This document shows positions 5,887 to 7,195 of a stretch of 7,195 nt of DNA, piece after piece. The position numbers were made by a program, and so were the translations under genes. The stretch lies in NCBI GenBank assembly GCA_030625995.1, contig DAOUPU010000128.1:1-7195 (forward strand). The letters run 5' to 3'. Origin of the DNA: Flavobacteriaceae bacterium. GTDB lineage: Bacteria; Bacteroidota; Bacteroidia; Flavobacteriales; Flavobacteriaceae. Numbering within the stretch: position 1 is the first letter of the stretch; each line of letters starts with the position of its first letter. The notes under the pieces are model-generated. The model saw only the letters and a program-made list of their open reading frames with translations. It ran no database searches and was not told the DNA's origin.

Positions 5887-7195
5887 TTAAGTTTTGATCT
5901 TCTCAGGTTCTTCTTTTAAATTTTCGTCTAAAAACTCTACCATTGCATTGTAAAAATCAAATCGATTTTCCTCATTGTAAAAACCATGCCCTTCATCTTC
6001 TTTTAGCATATACTGTACTGTAACACCATTCTTTTTTAGAGCTTCGACCATCTGATCGGATTCCGCCTGTTTTACTCTAGGATCATTTGCTCCCTGAGCA
6101 ATAAATAAAGCTGATTTGATCTTATCTACGTGAAAAGCCGGGCTATTCGCTTTCATCATTACACTGTCTATTGTGCGCGGATCTCCCACCATTTCATATA
6201 TCATTTCCCTGTATGGCTCCCAGTAAGGAGGTATGGTTTCCATCCAGGTAAATATATTTGAAACACCTACATAATCCACTGCAGCCGCATATAGGTCTGG
6301 AGTATTAGTGATCCCGGCTAAGGTTGCATAACCGCCATAACTTCCACCATATATCGCAATTCGCTTAGGATCAGCTATTCCTTCATCGATCAACCAATTA
6401 ACACCATCGGTAACATCATTCTGCATTTCTTGTCCCCATTTTTTAAACGAACTTTCCCAGAATTTCCTGCCGTAACCGGTAGAACCTCTAAAATTCATCT
6501 GTAAAACGGCATATCCACGATTGGCCAATAATTGAATTTCCGGGTTATACCCCCATCTATCTCTTGCCCATGGTCCACCATGAGGATTAACCACCACAGG
6601 TAAATTTTTTGCATCCCTACCAACTGGCAAGGTCAGATAACCATGAATGGTTAAGCCGTCTCTGGAGGTATATTTAATGGGCTTCATATCTGCCATATGT
6701 TCTGAGTTTATCCAGGGGCTTAAATCTGCCATATGCTTGATCTCTTTGCTTTTATTATCATAATGATAATATGATCCTCTTGTTTTATCATTACCGACAT
6801 AAACTAAAAAAATATCTTCATTTTTGTTGGTAGCTGTAATATAGTAATCATTGTTTTCCCCTAATTTACTTTTCAGATTATTAAATGTATCCTCATATTC
6901 TTTATCCAAAAATTTTCGATTTAACTTGGTGGTTGTATAATTAATAACCGTTGGCACCTTTCTTTTTTTGGAATAGGAGATGCCCTCAACATCTACTTCA
7001 TCACTTTTAAAAAGCTCTTCAACTTCTTTATTTTCATTTAGATCATATTTTACGATGGCAGCTTTATCTCTGCCTAAATTTGATACCGCATAAACTATAT
7101 GTCCGTTATCAAAATCAAAGAATTGAGGTTCTAAAGTTTGTTTGAAATTAGTAGTAATAACCTCCTTAAAGGGTTGTTCTTCATTTTCTCTATAC
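5887..7195 (-). CDS. S9 family peptidase (prolyl oligopeptidase / acylaminoacyl-peptidase-like), 5' end outside window
   Basis: The reading frame stays open from the stop at 5887-5889 to the right edge, giving 435 visible C-terminal residues; the start and any signal peptide are missing. Counting from the first full codon (7192-7194), residues 1 to about 165 are a beta-propeller remnant (for example FDFDNGHIVYAVSN) that gates access in this family. Residues 170-430 form the alpha/beta-hydrolase domain. It contains TSRDG (176-180), HGGP for the oxyanion hole (205-208), NFRGSTGYG (234-242), and the GGSYGG nucleophile elbow with Ser285 (codon 6340-6342). Asp371 lies in GANDPRV (6082-6084) and His403 in DEGHGF (5986-5988). 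The triad is complete. Such enzymes cut short peptides, often after proline or from acylated N-termini; the exact specificity is not visible. It converges on sucD and is unrelated to the lipid A genes. The GTG at 6955-6957 is an internal valine codon, not the start. Confidence 0.92.
   Translation of the reverse strand, partial: YRENEEQPFKEVITTNFKQTLEPQFFDFDNGHIVYAVSNLGRDKAAIVKYDLNENKEVEELFKSDEVDVEGISYSKKRKVPTVINYTTTKLNRKFLDKEYEDTFNNLKSKLGENNDYYITATNKNEDIFLVYVGNDKTRGSYYHYDNKSKEIKHMADLSPWINSEHMADMKPIKYTSRDGLTIHGYLTLPVGRDAKNLPVVVNPHGGPWARDRWGYNPEIQLLANRGYAVLQMNFRGSTGYGRKFWESSFKKWGQEMQNDVTDGVNWLIDEGIADPKRIAIYGGSYGGYATLAGITNTPDLYAAAVDYVGVSNIFTWMETIPPYWEPYREMIYEMVGDPRTIDSVMMKANSPAFHVDKIKSALFIAQGANDPRVKQAESDQMVEALKKNGVTVQYMLKEDEGHGFYNEENRFDFYNAMVEFLDENLKEEPEKIKT

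Noticed and set aside
6222..6235. AAGGAGGTATG on the + strand inside the peptidase gene, resembling a gene start
   Set aside because: It lies antisense to a clearly conserved protease domain, and no supported open frame follows. AAGGAGG-like matches inside genes (also near 1684 and 7161) are incidental.
6688..6735. 12-base direct repeat ATCTGCCATATG (6688-6699 and 6724-6735)
   Set aside because: It encodes HMAD twice, 12 codons apart, inside the conserved peptidase frame. It shows no sign of an element or of functional duplication.
6955..6957. GTG as the start of the S9 peptidase gene
   Set aside because: The frame stays open for 79 more codons to the window edge, and those codons read like the beta-propeller of the same family. 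A 356-residue form would cut the propeller.

Overview
The window is AT-rich and carries a conserved chromosomal housekeeping block that points to the phylum Bacteroidota, probably a flavobacterium-like lineage. Three things in the sequence support this. LpxC and FabZ are fused into one polypeptide. Two promoter -7 elements match TAnnTTTG exactly. Most genes lack a Shine-Dalgarno motif at the usual distance. The gene order (lpxD, lpxC/fabZ, lpxA, efp, a second lpxD-like gene, sucD) also looks familiar for this phylum, from memory rather than from a search.

Layout on the + strand: lpxD (32-1069) overlaps lpxC/fabZ (1066-2454) by 4 bases. lpxA (2458-3243) follows after 3 bases and efp (3261-3827) after 17 bases. 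These four look like one transcription unit, started by a TAnnTTTG element that almost touches the lpxD start codon. After a 97-base gap with no clear signal comes a divergent lpxD paralogue (3925-4857). After a further 79-base gap holding a second TAnnTTTG element comes sucD (4937-5809). A strong hairpin with A and T tracts on its flanks (5829-5869) ends sucD. It also suits the converging - strand gene, an S9-family serine peptidase whose 5' part runs off the right edge (5887 to beyond 7195).

Functionally, lpxA, lpxC and lpxD encode the first three committed steps of lipid A synthesis: acylation of UDP-GlcNAc, deacetylation, then N-acylation. FabZ dehydrates 3-hydroxyacyl-ACP, the same acyl donor pool that LpxA and LpxD draw on, so the fusion puts the lipid A and fatty-acid branch point in one protein. 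EF-P (translation through polyproline) and SucD (TCA cycle) are unrelated housekeeping functions.

I found no mobile element, CRISPR array, tRNA, rRNA or obviously novel system. The points most worth a second look are the divergent LpxD paralogue with substitutions at conserved LpxD motifs, the PGKGP loop in EF-P, the nearly leaderless lpxD promoter, and a perfect but misplaced Shine-Dalgarno sequence upstream of sucD.
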